NCBI RefSeq assembly: GCF_900112415.1
Contig: NZ_FOLV01000008.1
Coordinates: 1-64,000 of the forward strand
Origin: Bacillus sp. 491mf
Lineage (GTDB): Bacteria; Bacillota; Bacilli; Bacillales; Bacillaceae_G
DNA length: 64,000 bases
Direction of reading: 5' to 3'
Part shown: piece after piece, positions 51,987-60,829 of the stretch
Numbering within the stretch: position 1 is the stretch's first letter
How the letters are laid out: each line of letters starts with the position of its first letter
Position numbers and translations under genes: made by a program
The notes under the pieces: model-generated
Database searches by the model: none
Told to the model about the DNA's origin: nothing
What the model saw: only the letters and a program-made list of their open reading frames with translations

Positions 51987-53198
51987 ATGATGACATTTGC
52001 AAAACGTTACAGTAAACCTATTTGGATTCGGTTATTTGGAGAACTATTAACTAGTATAACCGGAGCGATGCTCGCACTTATTTTTATCATATATGTAAAC
52101 AAAGCATTAAATGGAAACGCCTTGTTTACTATGTTACTTTTTGGGCTACAACCGCTTAGTGAAATTCTCTTTACACTTTTCGGCGGTACTATTACAGATC
52201 GATATGGACGAAAAAGAATTATTTTAATTGGACTACTCTTACAAGCATGCGCTATGACTGGTTTCATTTTTGCCAAATCGGTTATACTGTTCGCTCTCTT
52301 CTACATTATGAATGGTCTAGGGCGTTCTCTTTATATTCCTGCACAACGAGCACAAATTGTAGATGTAACGGAGAAAGAAAAGCAGGCCGAAGTATTTGCT
52401 CTTATTCAAACAGTTGGAGCTATTGGGGCAATCATTGGCCCAGCCATTGGATACCTTTTTTATAATGATAATCCAACCATACTTTTTATCTTAGAAGCCG
52501 CTGCTTTATTTCTTTATTCGTTTATTGTATGGACACAACTTCCAGAAACAGCTCCAATCCTTCAACATGATGAACAAAAAAACACTTCAATAAAATGGAG
52601 AAATTTTCTCACGCAACATTATAGCGTGTTTGGACTTATGATTTTTATGTTACCAATTAGTTTTTTCTATGCACAAATAGAAACAAACTATCGACTATAT
52701 GCCGAAAAGGAATTATTCACGAATTTTATGTTTGTTTTTACATTTATGGCTACTTGTAAAGGTATTATGGAGATTGTTTTGCAAGTGGGAGTCGTAAAAT
52801 GGGCGGAGAAATTTTCTATGCAAAAAATTATTGTAATCTCTTATGTTTGTTATACGATTGCTGCAATTGGTTATGGCTACTCTAATACATTATGGTTACT
52901 ATTTTTCACACTATTAATCTTAACAATTGGAGAAAGTATCGCTTTAAATCATCTGTTACGTTTTGTTTCAGAATTAGCGCCAACACATATGCGAGGAATT
53001 TATTTCTCCATTTACGGTACCCACTGGGATATCTCACGAATGCTCGGTCCAGCAGCCGGAGCGTTATTATTACAACACTTCAGCGGGAGTTTCTTATTTA
53101 ATATGTGCGCCGTTATTCTGATCATTGGCGGCACGTGTCAATATCTGTTTATAAATTATATTCTTAAACAAGACAAATCAAAAAGGCTGTCCGCATAA
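51987..53198 (+). CDS. MFS exporter
   Basis: A 403-residue protein with 12 membrane helices. Motif A is GGTITDRYGRKRI in loop 2-3; GPAIGYLFYN is in helix 5. The type is that of drug or sugar efflux MFS proteins such as YfmO/MdtG or SetA. AAAGGAGAG precedes ATGATG. It faces the SgrR-like gene across 100 bp and is presumably under its control. The substrate is unknown. Confidence 0.87.
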   Translation: MMTFAKRYSKPIWIRLFGELLTSITGAMLALIFIIYVNKALNGNALFTMLLFGLQPLSEILFTLFGGTITDRYGRKRIILIGLLLQACAMTGFIFAKSVILFALFYIMNGLGRSLYIPAQRAQIVDVTEKEKQAEVFALIQTVGAIGAIIGPAIGYLFYNDNPTILFILEAAALFLYSFIVWTQLPETAPILQHDEQKNTSIKWRNFLTQHYSVFGLMIFMLPISFFYAQIETNYRLYAEKELFTNFMFVFTFMATCKGIMEIVLQVGVVKWAEKFSMQKIIVISYVCYTIAAIGYGYSNTLWLLFFTLLILTIGESIALNHLLRFVSELAPTHMRGIYFSIYGTHWDISRMLGPAAGALLLQHFSGSFLFNMCAVILIIGGTCQYLFINYILKQDKSKRLSA

Positions 53199-53211
53199 GG
53201 AGCAGCCTTTC
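53182..53211 (+). terminator. Terminator overlapping the MFS gene end
   Basis: AAAGGCTG pairs with CAGCCTTT; the MFS stop lies in the loop side. TCTTATG follows. Confidence 0.65.
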
Positions 53212-53219
53212 TTATGTAA

Positions 53220-53615
53220 TTAAGCTTCAATAGCTTTACCATCTTCTACGATATGATATAGTAAATGTGCTAAATGATGAATTGGACCATATTCTTCCTC
53301 TTCTTCATCCGTTTCACCTTGGAATTCAAGATCATTTAAATACAAGGCTACAAATTGATAAAATAGTTTTAAATCAAAACCGTAGCACGCGCTTGGCTCT
53401 TCATGATCTCCTTCATATTGAAGCATTAAATATTGCTCATTACCTTCAGCATCTTCAGCATCGAAGAAGACAAAGAAACCTACGTTTGTATCTAAATCAA
53501 ACAGATGACGTGTACCGCCTTCTGTTGCTTTATTAAAATCATCTTCATTTAATTTATAAACTGTCGTTGCTTTTGCATTATCTTCTTGATGGAAATTGAC
53601 TGTAAATTCTTTCAT
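53220..53615 (-). CDS. Conserved hypothetical cytosolic protein
   Basis: A 131-residue acidic protein with TVNFHQEDNAKATTVYKLNE at the start, FFVFFDAEDAEGNEQYLMLQ in the middle and a very acidic stretch ETDEEEEEYG before HHLAHLLYHIVEDG. GGAGGTG precedes the ATG. No family is recognised with certainty. Single gene. Confidence 0.7.
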   Translation of the reverse strand: MKEFTVNFHQEDNAKATTVYKLNEDDFNKATEGGTRHLFDLDTNVGFFVFFDAEDAEGNEQYLMLQYEGDHEEPSACYGFDLKLFYQFVALYLNDLEFQGETDEEEEEYGPIHHLAHLLYHIVEDGKAIEA

Positions 53616-53630
53616 GTTGACACCTCCAAA

Positions 53631-53651
53631 TGTTATGTCTCTAGCATAACA
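53631..53651. promoter_or_regulatory. Inverted repeat ahead of 53220-53615
   Basis: TGTTATG and CATAACA around TCTCTAG, 16 bp before the start codon. It could be an operator or a leader hairpin. Confidence 0.4.
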
Positions 53652-53684
53652 GATTTATAAATATAACACAAAATTAACGAAAAA

Positions 53685-53710
53685 GGACTGCTTACGCGAG
53701 TAAACAGTCC
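53685..53710 (-). terminator. Terminator after the GlsB-like gene
   Basis: GGACTGCTTAC pairs with GTAAACAGTCC; on the minus strand TTTTTCG follows. Confidence 0.65.
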
Positions 53711-53717
53711 AAATAAT

Positions 53718-53966
53718 TTACTTTTTCATCAACCGAAGTAAAAAGCTAACGATAAATATAAGAATAATGGAACCAATTAAAGCTGGGATAATCGAAAATC
53801 CACCAATCACAGGACCGAAACTTCCAAGAAGCGATGTACCAATCCAAGATCCAATAACCCCCGCAATAATATTACCAATTACACCACCAGGAACATCTCT
53901 TCCGATAATTAAGCTAGCAAACCAGCCTAAAATGCCCCCAACAATTAATGACCATATAAATACCAT
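53718..53966 (-). CDS. GlsB/YeaQ/YmgE family stress response membrane protein
   Basis: An 82-residue protein with three short membrane helices rich in Gly (LIVGGILGWFASLIIGRDVP, GNIIAGVIGSWIGTSLLG, IPALIGSIILIFIVSFLL). The family (transglycosylase-associated proteins) is induced by general or envelope stress. Ribosome site AGGAGG. Single gene. Confidence 0.9.
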   Translation of the reverse strand: MVFIWSLIVGGILGWFASLIIGRDVPGGVIGNIIAGVIGSWIGTSLLGSFGPVIGGFSIIPALIGSIILIFIVSFLLRLMKK

Positions 53967-54073
53967 TCATTATTCCTCCTTAAAAATGTAAACATATCAA
54001 AATGTGTAATTACTTATCTTTAGTTATGTTACATTTTTATGAAAAAATACACTAAAACGTTCATAGAATATTG

Positions 54074-55174
54074 CTATTTCGTTAAATCAATAACAATATT
54101 GTCTAAATCAAAATTTTTCTCACCACCAGATTTTTCTGGCACTGAAATCTTCTTCTCTTTCCCTCCTGTCATTTCTACTCCGCCGTGATTATTAGGAGTA
54201 TGAATTCGCAAATTAATATGAGGGGTTATGATTAGTTTTGTTGCATTTTTATCAAGCTTTTGAAAAGTTTTACTCCAGCTAATATTATAAGGATCTTTTC
54301 CTGTCCCTCCGTTTCCTTCTCCTGAATACTGATTTCCTAAGTCATCTTTAATTTCTAACTCTACGTTCACGTCATCCCATTTCTTTCTAACTTCCTTATT
54401 AACCTCCTGGTTGTAGTAAACAATGAATGACATCGGTGTTACTGTTAACCTTTCCATATTTACTTTGACACCATCTTTTTCTGCACTACCGTTAATCGAT
54501 TTTTCATTACTATCTATTGCTTTTAAAGTAAACGCGAAATTCCAATTTCCTTTAATCTCTTTTTTCTGATTTGGAATTGTAATACTTTCTATGTCACATC
54601 TTACCTTTATAGATTCTTTTTTCTTTGGACCTTGATGAGTAGCTGTCATCAACCCTACATACTTCCTATCAGCAACTTTTGATATTTGAGAGCTTCCTGT
54701 CATTCCATCTGGTCCTAAAAAATTTAAATTACCTAATACATCAGGTTTATCCCCCAAGTCTTGTTCACTTTCTATAGAATATGTTACTGATACTGTTTTC
54801 CCATCAAAAATCGCATCATTTATAGTAACCTTAATGCCATTACTTTCTTTTGTCATATTCATTTCGGTAGAAAACTCTTTATAACGATCATAAAGACCTG
54901 TTCTCCCATTATCTAAAAATCGAAAAATATCACCCATTATAGGTAAACTCCCCGCATAAGTGGGAAACGCTAATCCCAAAGTGGTAGCTGATAAACCAAC
55001 AATAACTGTAGATGCCACAACTTTCATTTTCCAATTTTTCGTTTTTTTCTTTTTATGCATTGATTGTTTTAAAGAACGTTTCACCTTTGCCTTTTCTAGT
55101 TCACTTACTTCCATTTCTTTATATTCCGTTTCATCCATATCTACATCATTTAATAACTCATAAATATCTTTCAT
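54074..55174 (-). CDS. DUF4179 protein, probable anti-sigma factor
   Basis: A 366-residue protein with a 50-residue cytoplasmic part (acidic then very basic, KQSMHKKKKTKNWKMK), one membrane helix (VVASTVIVGLSATTLGLAF) and a large extracellular beta-rich domain starting with DUF4179 (GLYDRYKEFSTEMNMTKESN). The ATG overlaps the ECF sigma stop as ATGA. This is the standard sigma/anti-sigma pair of bacilli: the N-terminal part holds the sigma factor and the outer domain senses a signal. Confidence 0.87.
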   Translation of the reverse strand: MKDIYELLNDVDMDETEYKEMEVSELEKAKVKRSLKQSMHKKKKTKNWKMKVVASTVIVGLSATTLGLAFPTYAGSLPIMGDIFRFLDNGRTGLYDRYKEFSTEMNMTKESNGIKVTINDAIFDGKTVSVTYSIESEQDLGDKPDVLGNLNFLGPDGMTGSSQISKVADRKYVGLMTATHQGPKKKESIKVRCDIESITIPNQKKEIKGNWNFAFTLKAIDSNEKSINGSAEKDGVKVNMERLTVTPMSFIVYYNQEVNKEVRKKWDDVNVELEIKDDLGNQYSGEGNGGTGKDPYNISWSKTFQKLDKNATKLIITPHINLRIHTPNNHGGVEMTGGKEKKISVPEKSGGEKNFDLDNIVIDLTK

Positions 55175-55737
55175 ACTACACTACCTCCCAAATTAAGATT
55201 TGTAGCAGTTTTTTGCAGTTTCTTTTTCCCCCTATAAATCCGATTATCTACAGCTGCTCTAGTTAAACCAAATTTTTGTGCAATATCTTCCGTCTTTAAA
55301 CCTAGAAAAAACTTCATAATAAAAATCTCTCTATCGACAGGCTCTAACTGATTAATTAACTTTATAAGTTCATTTCGGTCTTCTATTAAAATCAATTCAT
55401 CTTCAGGTGATTTTTCTGCATTCAAATCCATATGATTTTGAGGAAGTTCTATATTATTAGTGGCCTTTCGGTAATAATCAATCGCTTTAAATTTCGCAAT
55501 CGCACAAATCCATTTCTTAAAATCGGTTTGATCTCCATGAAACTTTCTCGAATTATTCCAAATGGATAAAAAAACATCATTTATACATTCTTCTATAACT
55601 CCTTTGTTTTCAATTGGAGCAAGGATTTTATAAGTAATTCCTTTTATTAATGGCAAATACATATCGACTATGAATTCCAGCGCGTCTTCTTTTTGCCGCT
55701 GTAATCGCCGAATAAAGTTTGTATCATTACACTTCAT
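55171..55737 (-). CDS. ECF RNA polymerase sigma factor
   Basis: A 188-residue ECF sigma factor. Region 2 includes FIVDMYLPLIKGITYKILAP and KKWICAIAKFKAIDYYRKA; region 4 is PVDREIFIMKFFLGLKTEDI followed by FGLTRAAVDNRIYRGKKKL. It is coupled with the DUF4179 gene. A 16-bp palindrome lies just ahead of it, and a TGTAAA / CGTA pair on the minus strand could be its own ECF promoter. Confidence 0.92.
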   Translation of the reverse strand: MKCNDTNFIRRLQRQKEDALEFIVDMYLPLIKGITYKILAPIENKGVIEECINDVFLSIWNNSRKFHGDQTDFKKWICAIAKFKAIDYYRKATNNIELPQNHMDLNAEKSPEDELILIEDRNELIKLINQLEPVDREIFIMKFFLGLKTEDIAQKFGLTRAAVDNRIYRGKKKLQKTATNLNLGGSVV

Positions 55738-55758
55738 GTGACAACTCCCCTTACGTTT

Positions 55759-55774
55759 TGTAAAAGCTTTTACA
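55759..55774. promoter_or_regulatory. 16-bp perfect palindrome before the ECF operon
   Basis: TGTAAAAGCTTTTACA, 21 bp upstream of the sigma ATG. It may be an operator, or its TGTAAA half may serve as an ECF -35 box with CGTA at 55752-55755. Confidence 0.45.
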
Positions 55775-55920
55775 CTTTATATAACGTGTGAAAAAATTTT
55801 TTCTCTCACAATTATTAAAGATTTCAAATATAAATTTCATAGTAGTTTACAAAAAAAAATATATAAATACGGTATGTTAATGTTGCTCACTTGCTTTATC
55901 GTAAAATGTATGATGAAAGA

Positions 55921-55953
55921 AAAAGATCGCTAACATTAAACGTTAAGCGATCT
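55921..55953 (-). terminator. Terminator after the TrmB gene
   Basis: AGATCGCT...AAGCGATCT with TTTTTC after it on the minus strand. Confidence 0.65.
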
Positions 55954-56003
55954 CTGTATCCATTTCTATAGGATTTTCAAATTTTATAAGGAGTATATTG
56001 AGA

Positions 56004-56786
56004 TTATTTATTAAAAAACTTCTCTCTTTCTGCAGAAATCCAAGGTTGTAAATTCTCCTCACTTTCCTGCATTAATCGATTTACTAATACATCATGCCAT
56101 ACGTAATTTTCTAATAGAGATACATGTACAGGATCGTCAGTATAAAAGGTGTTTCCATTTTGTTCTACAGGATGGCCGTAAATCATTTCTTTGCCATCAA
56201 TAGAAATAATAAACCACTTTTTTTCACCGATGTTATCTACGTAATCGGTCTTACGATGAATCACTAAATTTGGTAATGGATTCTCAACTTGAAAGACAAT
56301 TCCCTTTAGATTACAAGTTTTTTGCATCTCTTGTAAATCATCTTCAAGCTTTTCATACATTGTCCCCCACATCGATATAATAATTCTGCTTTGAGCTCGG
56401 CGAAGTAGAATTCGACAAAATGAAAGTATCGTTTCTTCCCCCTTTATCGTTGTAACACACGGAGCAGCTTTTGGTCTTTGACTCTCAAATATTTTTAATT
56501 CTTGTTGTACAGATGTATATGTATCTTCCCATTTTTGTTTAATTGATTCTAGAAATACATCAACAGGTAAAGGAGAATATTGTGTGGCCTCATTTATTTC
56601 TTCTTTCATCACTACACCCATTTTTTCTAATCCTTCTAACACTTCATAAATCCGCGCACGAGGAACACCCGATTGTTTACTTACTTGATAAGCGCTCGAT
56701 GTCCCTAAATATACGAGGGCTACATACGCTTTCGCTTCGTATTGATTAAAACCTAACGACTGAATTTTTTGTAAGATTTCTTCCAT
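56004..56786 (-). CDS. TrmB-family transcriptional regulator
   Basis: A 260-residue regulator. The N-terminal winged helix (LGFNQYEAKAYVALVYLGTS, SKQSGVPRARIYEVLEGLEK) is TrmB type, followed by a coiled linker and a TrmB C-terminal domain (VTTIKGEETILSFCRILLRR, IIISMWGTMY). In archaea and bacteria TrmB proteins sense sugars; the ligand here is unknown. It is single, divergent from the TSUP gene but 460 bp away, with a repeat between them. Confidence 0.85.
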   Translation of the reverse strand: MEEILQKIQSLGFNQYEAKAYVALVYLGTSSAYQVSKQSGVPRARIYEVLEGLEKMGVVMKEEINEATQYSPLPVDVFLESIKQKWEDTYTSVQQELKIFESQRPKAAPCVTTIKGEETILSFCRILLRRAQSRIIISMWGTMYEKLEDDLQEMQKTCNLKGIVFQVENPLPNLVIHRKTDYVDNIGEKKWFIISIDGKEMIYGHPVEQNGNTFYTDDPVHVSLLENYVWHDVLVNRLMQESEENLQPWISAEREKFFNK

Positions 56787-56930
56787 ATTAACCTTCCTAT
56801 ATAAGCGTTTAATAAAACTGTAAACATTTAACTACTAAAGCTAATAGTATCGTTAAACAACAGTTTAGTAAATGGTTTCTATGGTGTTATCAATTATATT
56901 AATATGAGTTGAAACACTGAAATAAAAAAA

Positions 56931-57025
56931 CTTTCTTTTTAGATGGGCGAGTGCATCTGGCCATGCATGGGAGCGTTCAGTGCCTTTTTCTGCCACGGGC
57001 AAAGGTTAAAACAAAGGGAGAAAAC
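56931..57025 (+). repeat. Second repeat family, copy 3
   Basis: CTTTCTTTTTAGATGGGCGA, then TGCATCTGGCCATGCATGG, CCTTTTTCTGCCACGG and AAAGGTTAAAACAAAGGGAG. It matches the copy at 45589-45689 over its length and the first 40 bases of that at 31801. Confidence 0.65.
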
Positions 57026-57169
57026 AAGAGTCCTGCACCTCTTTTCTCCTTATCAGCGAATTATTTATTAAAAGTCAAGATGGGTTTAAATAATTAAATT
57101 TATTAACTTTCCTTATTAGTCGTTATTTTCGAATTTTTCATTCACAAATACTTATAATTTTGCTAACAT

Positions 57170-57203
57170 ATAATTAGTCACTACTAAGATAGTGACTAAT
57201 TAT
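57170..57203. promoter_or_regulatory. 14-bp perfect inverted repeat before the TSUP gene
   Basis: ATAATTAGTCACTA and TAGTGACTAATTAT around CTAAGA, ending 46 bp before the ATG. No T-run follows. It may be an operator for a dimeric repressor or a leader hairpin. Confidence 0.55.
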
Positions 57204-57249
57204 CAAACCGTTTTGCTAGAAATTAATTTACATTATAGGGGTTGTTATT

Positions 57250-58020
57250 ATGGAAGATATAAACATTTACACATTAGTTTTTTTAGTACTCTCTGGTTTT
57301 TTAGCTGCATTCATCGATTCAGTAGTTGGAGGAGGCGGTTTGATTTCTATCCCAGCCTTACTGTTTACCGGGCTTCCACCTTCAACAGCAATTGCTACAA
57401 ATAAATTGGCAAGTTCAATGGGAGCTTTAACAAGTACAATTTCGTTTATTAAATCAGGAAAAGTAAATTTTCGACTTGTATCTAAATTGTTCCCATTGAC
57501 TGTCATCGGTTCGTTTTTTGGTGCATATGTAGTAAAACACATTTCCTCACAAGTATTAAAACCATTAGTACTAGTATTACTAATTACAGTTGCGATCTAT
57601 ACCATTTTCAAAAAGGATTGGGGTAAGGATTCTAAATATGAAGGGATGGGATTGAAAAAAGGAGCCGCCTTTGCGGTAACAGTATTTATAATTGGATTTT
57701 ATGATGGTTTCTTTGGAGCTGGAACTGGTTCGTTTTTGCTATTTTCCTTTTTAATAATTGGGTTTGATTTTATTCAGTCAGCCGGCAATGCAAAAGTCCT
57801 TAATTTTGGTAGTAACATTGCCGCTCTCATCATGTTTTTATACTTAGATATCGTGAATTTTTCATATGGAATTCCAATGGGGATTGCTATGATTTTAGGA
57901 GCTTTTGTAGGATCAAATTTTGCAATTAAAAAAGGGGTCTCGTACGTGAGAATATTGTTTATTGTGGTTACTCTTTTTTTAATTGGAAAAAATATTTTTG
58001 ATTATGTACATCTCATTTAA
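57250..58020 (+). CDS. TSUP (TauE/SafE) family anion permease
   Basis: A 256-residue membrane protein with about eight helices in two similar halves. DSVVGGGGLISIPALLFTGL and the second-half GFYDGFFGAGTGSFLLF are the TauE/SafE repeats. Members export or import sulfite, sulfonates or similar anions. GGGG precedes the ATG. It is single, with a strong inverted repeat in the leader. The substrate is unknown. Confidence 0.9.
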   Translation: MEDINIYTLVFLVLSGFLAAFIDSVVGGGGLISIPALLFTGLPPSTAIATNKLASSMGALTSTISFIKSGKVNFRLVSKLFPLTVIGSFFGAYVVKHISSQVLKPLVLVLLITVAIYTIFKKDWGKDSKYEGMGLKKGAAFAVTVFIIGFYDGFFGAGTGSFLLFSFLIIGFDFIQSAGNAKVLNFGSNIAALIMFLYLDIVNFSYGIPMGIAMILGAFVGSNFAIKKGVSYVRILFIVVTLFLIGKNIFDYVHLI

Positions 58021-58059
58021 TTGAATCAAAAAAATCGCTGCCTCTCTCTTATTCAAAAT

Positions 58060-58094
58060 AAAATAACCAAACCTAAATAGGCTTGGTTATTTTA
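58060..58094. terminator. Bidirectional terminator
   Basis: AAAATAACCAAACCTA pairs with TAGGCTTGGTTATTTT. It ends both the TSUP gene and the small gene whose stop lies within it. Confidence 0.75.
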
Positions 58095-58272
58095 TTTCTT
58101 CTTTTTGCTTATATGTGAGATATGCTAAAACACTCTTGCTATTTGTATACTTCGGGTTATTGCCCTTTCGCGGTTCACGTGCATATGCTCTTTCATATCC
58201 AGGTACCTCAGGCATATCTTTTAAAAATTGCATAACTTCCGTTTCTGTTCCTTCAATACGTACACGAATCAT
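58087..58272 (-). CDS. DUF3970 family small protein
   Basis: A 61-residue protein: MIRVRIEGTETEVMQFLKDM, then YERAYAREPRKGNNPKY and a helical end. The pattern fits DUF3970 (YvzF-like), small cytosolic proteins of unknown function in bacilli. Single gene; its stop is inside the terminator shared with TSUP. Confidence 0.75.
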   Translation of the reverse strand: MIRVRIEGTETEVMQFLKDMPEVPGYERAYAREPRKGNNPKYTNSKSVLAYLTYKQKEEIK

Positions 58273-58344
58273 TGTTATTGCTCCCTACTAAATATTCTAT
58301 ACTCTATCAAGTATATCGATTACTATGAAACTCACAAGTATAAA

Positions 58345-59130
58345 TTATCGTTTTAACGTAGATGTTTTTCTTACAACAAACAATGCTACTTCTGTATTAA
58401 AAGACTTTACTTCATTGTTTTCGATTGTAATATGAAACCATTCTTGTATATTCTTAGAAGCATTTATCATATATTGAGTTAATTCATCCCTAACATTTTT
58501 AGGAACATCCATCATATCACACCACCAGCCAAAATTAAATTCTTTATCAAATGTGATATATGACTGTACCTGTAAACCATTTCGTTCTAATAAAGAGATC
58601 CATTCTGTTTTTTTATAAGCACGATAATGACTTGGATCTCGCTTCTTTTCTACGAAATTATAAAAATCATCATATTCTTCAAGTTCTGGAGCAACATTAT
58701 CAACAAGAAAAAAGAATCCATCTCTCTCTAATGTACGATGCACCTCTGCAACAAACTGCTTAACATTTGTAAAATGATGTGCAGCGATGCGGCACGTAAT
58801 TGTATCAAATGATTCATTTGGAAATGGTAATCTTTCTGCGTTTCCTTGTACAAACGAAGCATTTGAATGTCCATTTGATCGAATAAATTGCTCAGCTTTC
58901 TTTAACATGTTCTCCGTTAAATCAAATGCAACAATATCCTGAAATAAAGGCGCTAATGTATTTGCAACGTGACCTCCGCCCGTTGCTATATCAAGAAGCC
59001 GTTCGTTCTTTTTACCTCGAACAAATTCAATAAGACTGCGTAAATCTTTTCCATCTGCATGAATTTTACTCATTACATATTTCGCAGCATTTTGACCAAA
59101 TTGATTTACAATTAACTCTTCATTATTCAC
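58345..59130 (-). CDS. Class I SAM-dependent methyltransferase
   Basis: A 261-residue enzyme of the UbiE/YcgJ type. Motif I is LLDIATGGGHVANTLAP, then VAFDLTENMLKKAE and FPNESFDTITCRIAAHHFTN. No extra domain. It starts at a GTG without a clear ribosome site. The methyl acceptor is unknown. The next minus-strand genes are 180 bp or more away, so it is probably single. Confidence 0.85.
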   Translation of the reverse strand: MNNEELIVNQFGQNAAKYVMSKIHADGKDLRSLIEFVRGKKNERLLDIATGGGHVANTLAPLFQDIVAFDLTENMLKKAEQFIRSNGHSNASFVQGNAERLPFPNESFDTITCRIAAHHFTNVKQFVAEVHRTLERDGFFFLVDNVAPELEEYDDFYNFVEKKRDPSHYRAYKKTEWISLLERNGLQVQSYITFDKEFNFGWWCDMMDVPKNVRDELTQYMINASKNIQEWFHITIENNEVKSFNTEVALFVVRKTSTLKR

Positions 59131-59309
59131 TTCTATCCGCTTCTTTCATTACCATTTTATATTAATCTTATGATCAAGTTTAGGCTGTCTTCTTCATCAA
59201 CAACCCCGTTGAAGTATAAAACTAGCATCATCTCACAACTATTTACTTCATTTTTAAAAAATAAAACCAGCACCTCAATTGGTGAACTTTTGATACCATC
59301 AGCTTATTA

Positions 59310-59954
59310 CTAATTTGTCCTAACAGTTTCTTGAAGCTTTTCCATTACCTTTGATAAAGCTAAAATTGAATTTGTCGTTTCAAATTCTTCAGCATCTAAG
59401 GAGTGGTTTGCATTTTGGACAACATCAATCTTTAAATTTGATTTACTTAATTGGTCAATTTGATTTGAATTGTAATGAGGGTCTTTATTCCCGATAACTA
59501 AAAGCCCCTGATGATGACTATTCAAGATTGAGTCAAAAATCGAATCAAGCTTTAGCAAAGGGGTGAGTAAAATCATTTTTGAGTTTAAGAATTCCTCTCT
59601 CTTCATTAAGTCATTCACAATTGGAATTGTTCCGAGTGATTTTCCTAAAAAAATCGAATTGTTGTATTGCCCATTTTTTAAAACATCAAAAATCACTGGA
59701 TTAATATCATCCATCATTATTTTCGTTAGTTCTTCAATCGGTTTTTTCATTGTTTGTTCATCATAGGAATAATGGATTTGCACAATATCGATTTTGTTTT
59801 GGAGCATTACCATCTTCGAATAATAAAACAAGGGTTTATCGTAATTGTAACCTGAACCTGAAAACATAAAGCAAATCATTTCAGAACCCTTTTCTAAATG
59901 TGTATAACGAATTGCTTTGTCGTTTGTTTGTATCTCCTTTATATTCCCTTTCAT
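59310..59954 (-). CDS. Alpha/beta hydrolase-like protein
   Basis: About 214 residues. FMFSGSGYNYDKPLFYYSKM forms the oxyanion region, FLGKSLGTIPIVND the nucleophile elbow (GKSLG), HHQGLLVIGNKDPHY supplies an Asp and QNANHSLDAEEF the His, so the triad appears complete. The elbow with Lys and Leu is unusual. ATG 59954 (or 59957) is chosen for GGGGGG; upstream start 59990 is unlikely. Substrate unknown. Confidence 0.7.
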   Translation of the reverse strand: MKGNIKEIQTNDKAIRYTHLEKGSEMICFMFSGSGYNYDKPLFYYSKMVMLQNKIDIVQIHYSYDEQTMKKPIEELTKIMMDDINPVIFDVLKNGQYNNSIFLGKSLGTIPIVNDLMKREEFLNSKMILLTPLLKLDSIFDSILNSHHQGLLVIGNKDPHYNSNQIDQLSKSNLKIDVVQNANHSLDAEEFETTNSILALSKVMEKLQETVRTN

Positions 59955-60118
59955 CATTTTCCCCCCGTTACTTTTATAACACCATAACATAAATCACCAA
60001 TTTTTTATAAGGCTATGTTTGAAAAGATTGTTTCTATAAGTATTAAAAAAGGGTCTTCACAAGGAAGTCCTTTTTCTTCATTTCGTTATCCTATTCCATT
60101 AGTTGAAACGATTCTAAC

Positions 60119-60487
60119 TTATATTTTCAAATTTTGAATCATTTCTACTCTATTGCCAAACGGGTCTCTAAATTCAAAACGTTCGAAGTTGGGAATCGGA
60201 ACGGCATCTAGTATCTTTATATTTTCTTGCGATAATCTTAGTTTCCAATATGAGATATCTTCTACTTCATAAGCGATATGTGCTTTAGTTTTCATTCTGT
60301 CAAAATCATCTTCTGTTCCTATATGAACCTCTTTATCACCAATTTTCATCCAAAAACCTCCACGTCCTTTAAGGGATTCAGGTTTTTCAACTTCTTGTAA
60401 ACCTAAAACACCACAGTAGAATTTTTTTCCTTCTTCTTCCTTCCCTTTTGGAATAGTTATCTGAACGTGATGTAATCCTTTAATCAT
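60119..60487 (-). CDS. VOC family protein (glyoxalase-like)
   Basis: A 122-residue single-domain protein of the vicinal oxygen chelate fold. LHHVQITIPKGKEEEGKKFY starts the first beta-alpha-beta unit, EVHIGTEDDF and HIAYEVEDI the second, ending RFEFRDPFGNRVEMIQ with the metal Glu. It could be a dioxygenase, a lyase or an antibiotic-binding protein. AAGGGG precedes the ATG. Single gene. Confidence 0.87.
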   Translation of the reverse strand: MIKGLHHVQITIPKGKEEEGKKFYCGVLGLQEVEKPESLKGRGGFWMKIGDKEVHIGTEDDFDRMKTKAHIAYEVEDISYWKLRLSQENIKILDAVPIPNFERFEFRDPFGNRVEMIQNLKI

Positions 60488-60780
60488 ATTATCGCCCCTT
60501 AAATATAAAATTTTACCAATTCATCTTCTAATCTAAGAATATCACACTTGTTTTATAAGTAAATTTTATATTTTTTATGAATAAAGATAAGCATCACTTA
60601 TCAATGATTCGTGTTGTTATATCATTCCTTTTTACACTGACTTTGCAATTGGATTCATGTAGTTATCTCTTCACTTTACCCCTCCAAACTACTATCTATT
60701 TAAGTTCACTTCCATACCCATTTTAGATTTACTTTTGATTTACTTTCGGTATAAAATTCCATTTTACTTTCAAAAAAATA
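60488..60780. other. AT-rich gap, no gene seen
   Basis: No open frame with a ribosome site on either strand. Several stretches such as TTTAGATTTACTTTTGATTT are near-repeats, but no hairpin or known element is visible. Confidence 0.3.
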
Positions 60781-60802
60781 AGTCCGCTTAATATTTAGCG
60801 AA
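60781..60802 (-). terminator. Terminator after the GNAT gene
   Basis: On the minus strand GTTCGCT pairs with AGCGGAC and is followed by TTATTTTTTT. Confidence 0.6.
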
Positions 60803-60829
60803 CATTTCAATAACCTAATTTTCACAATT

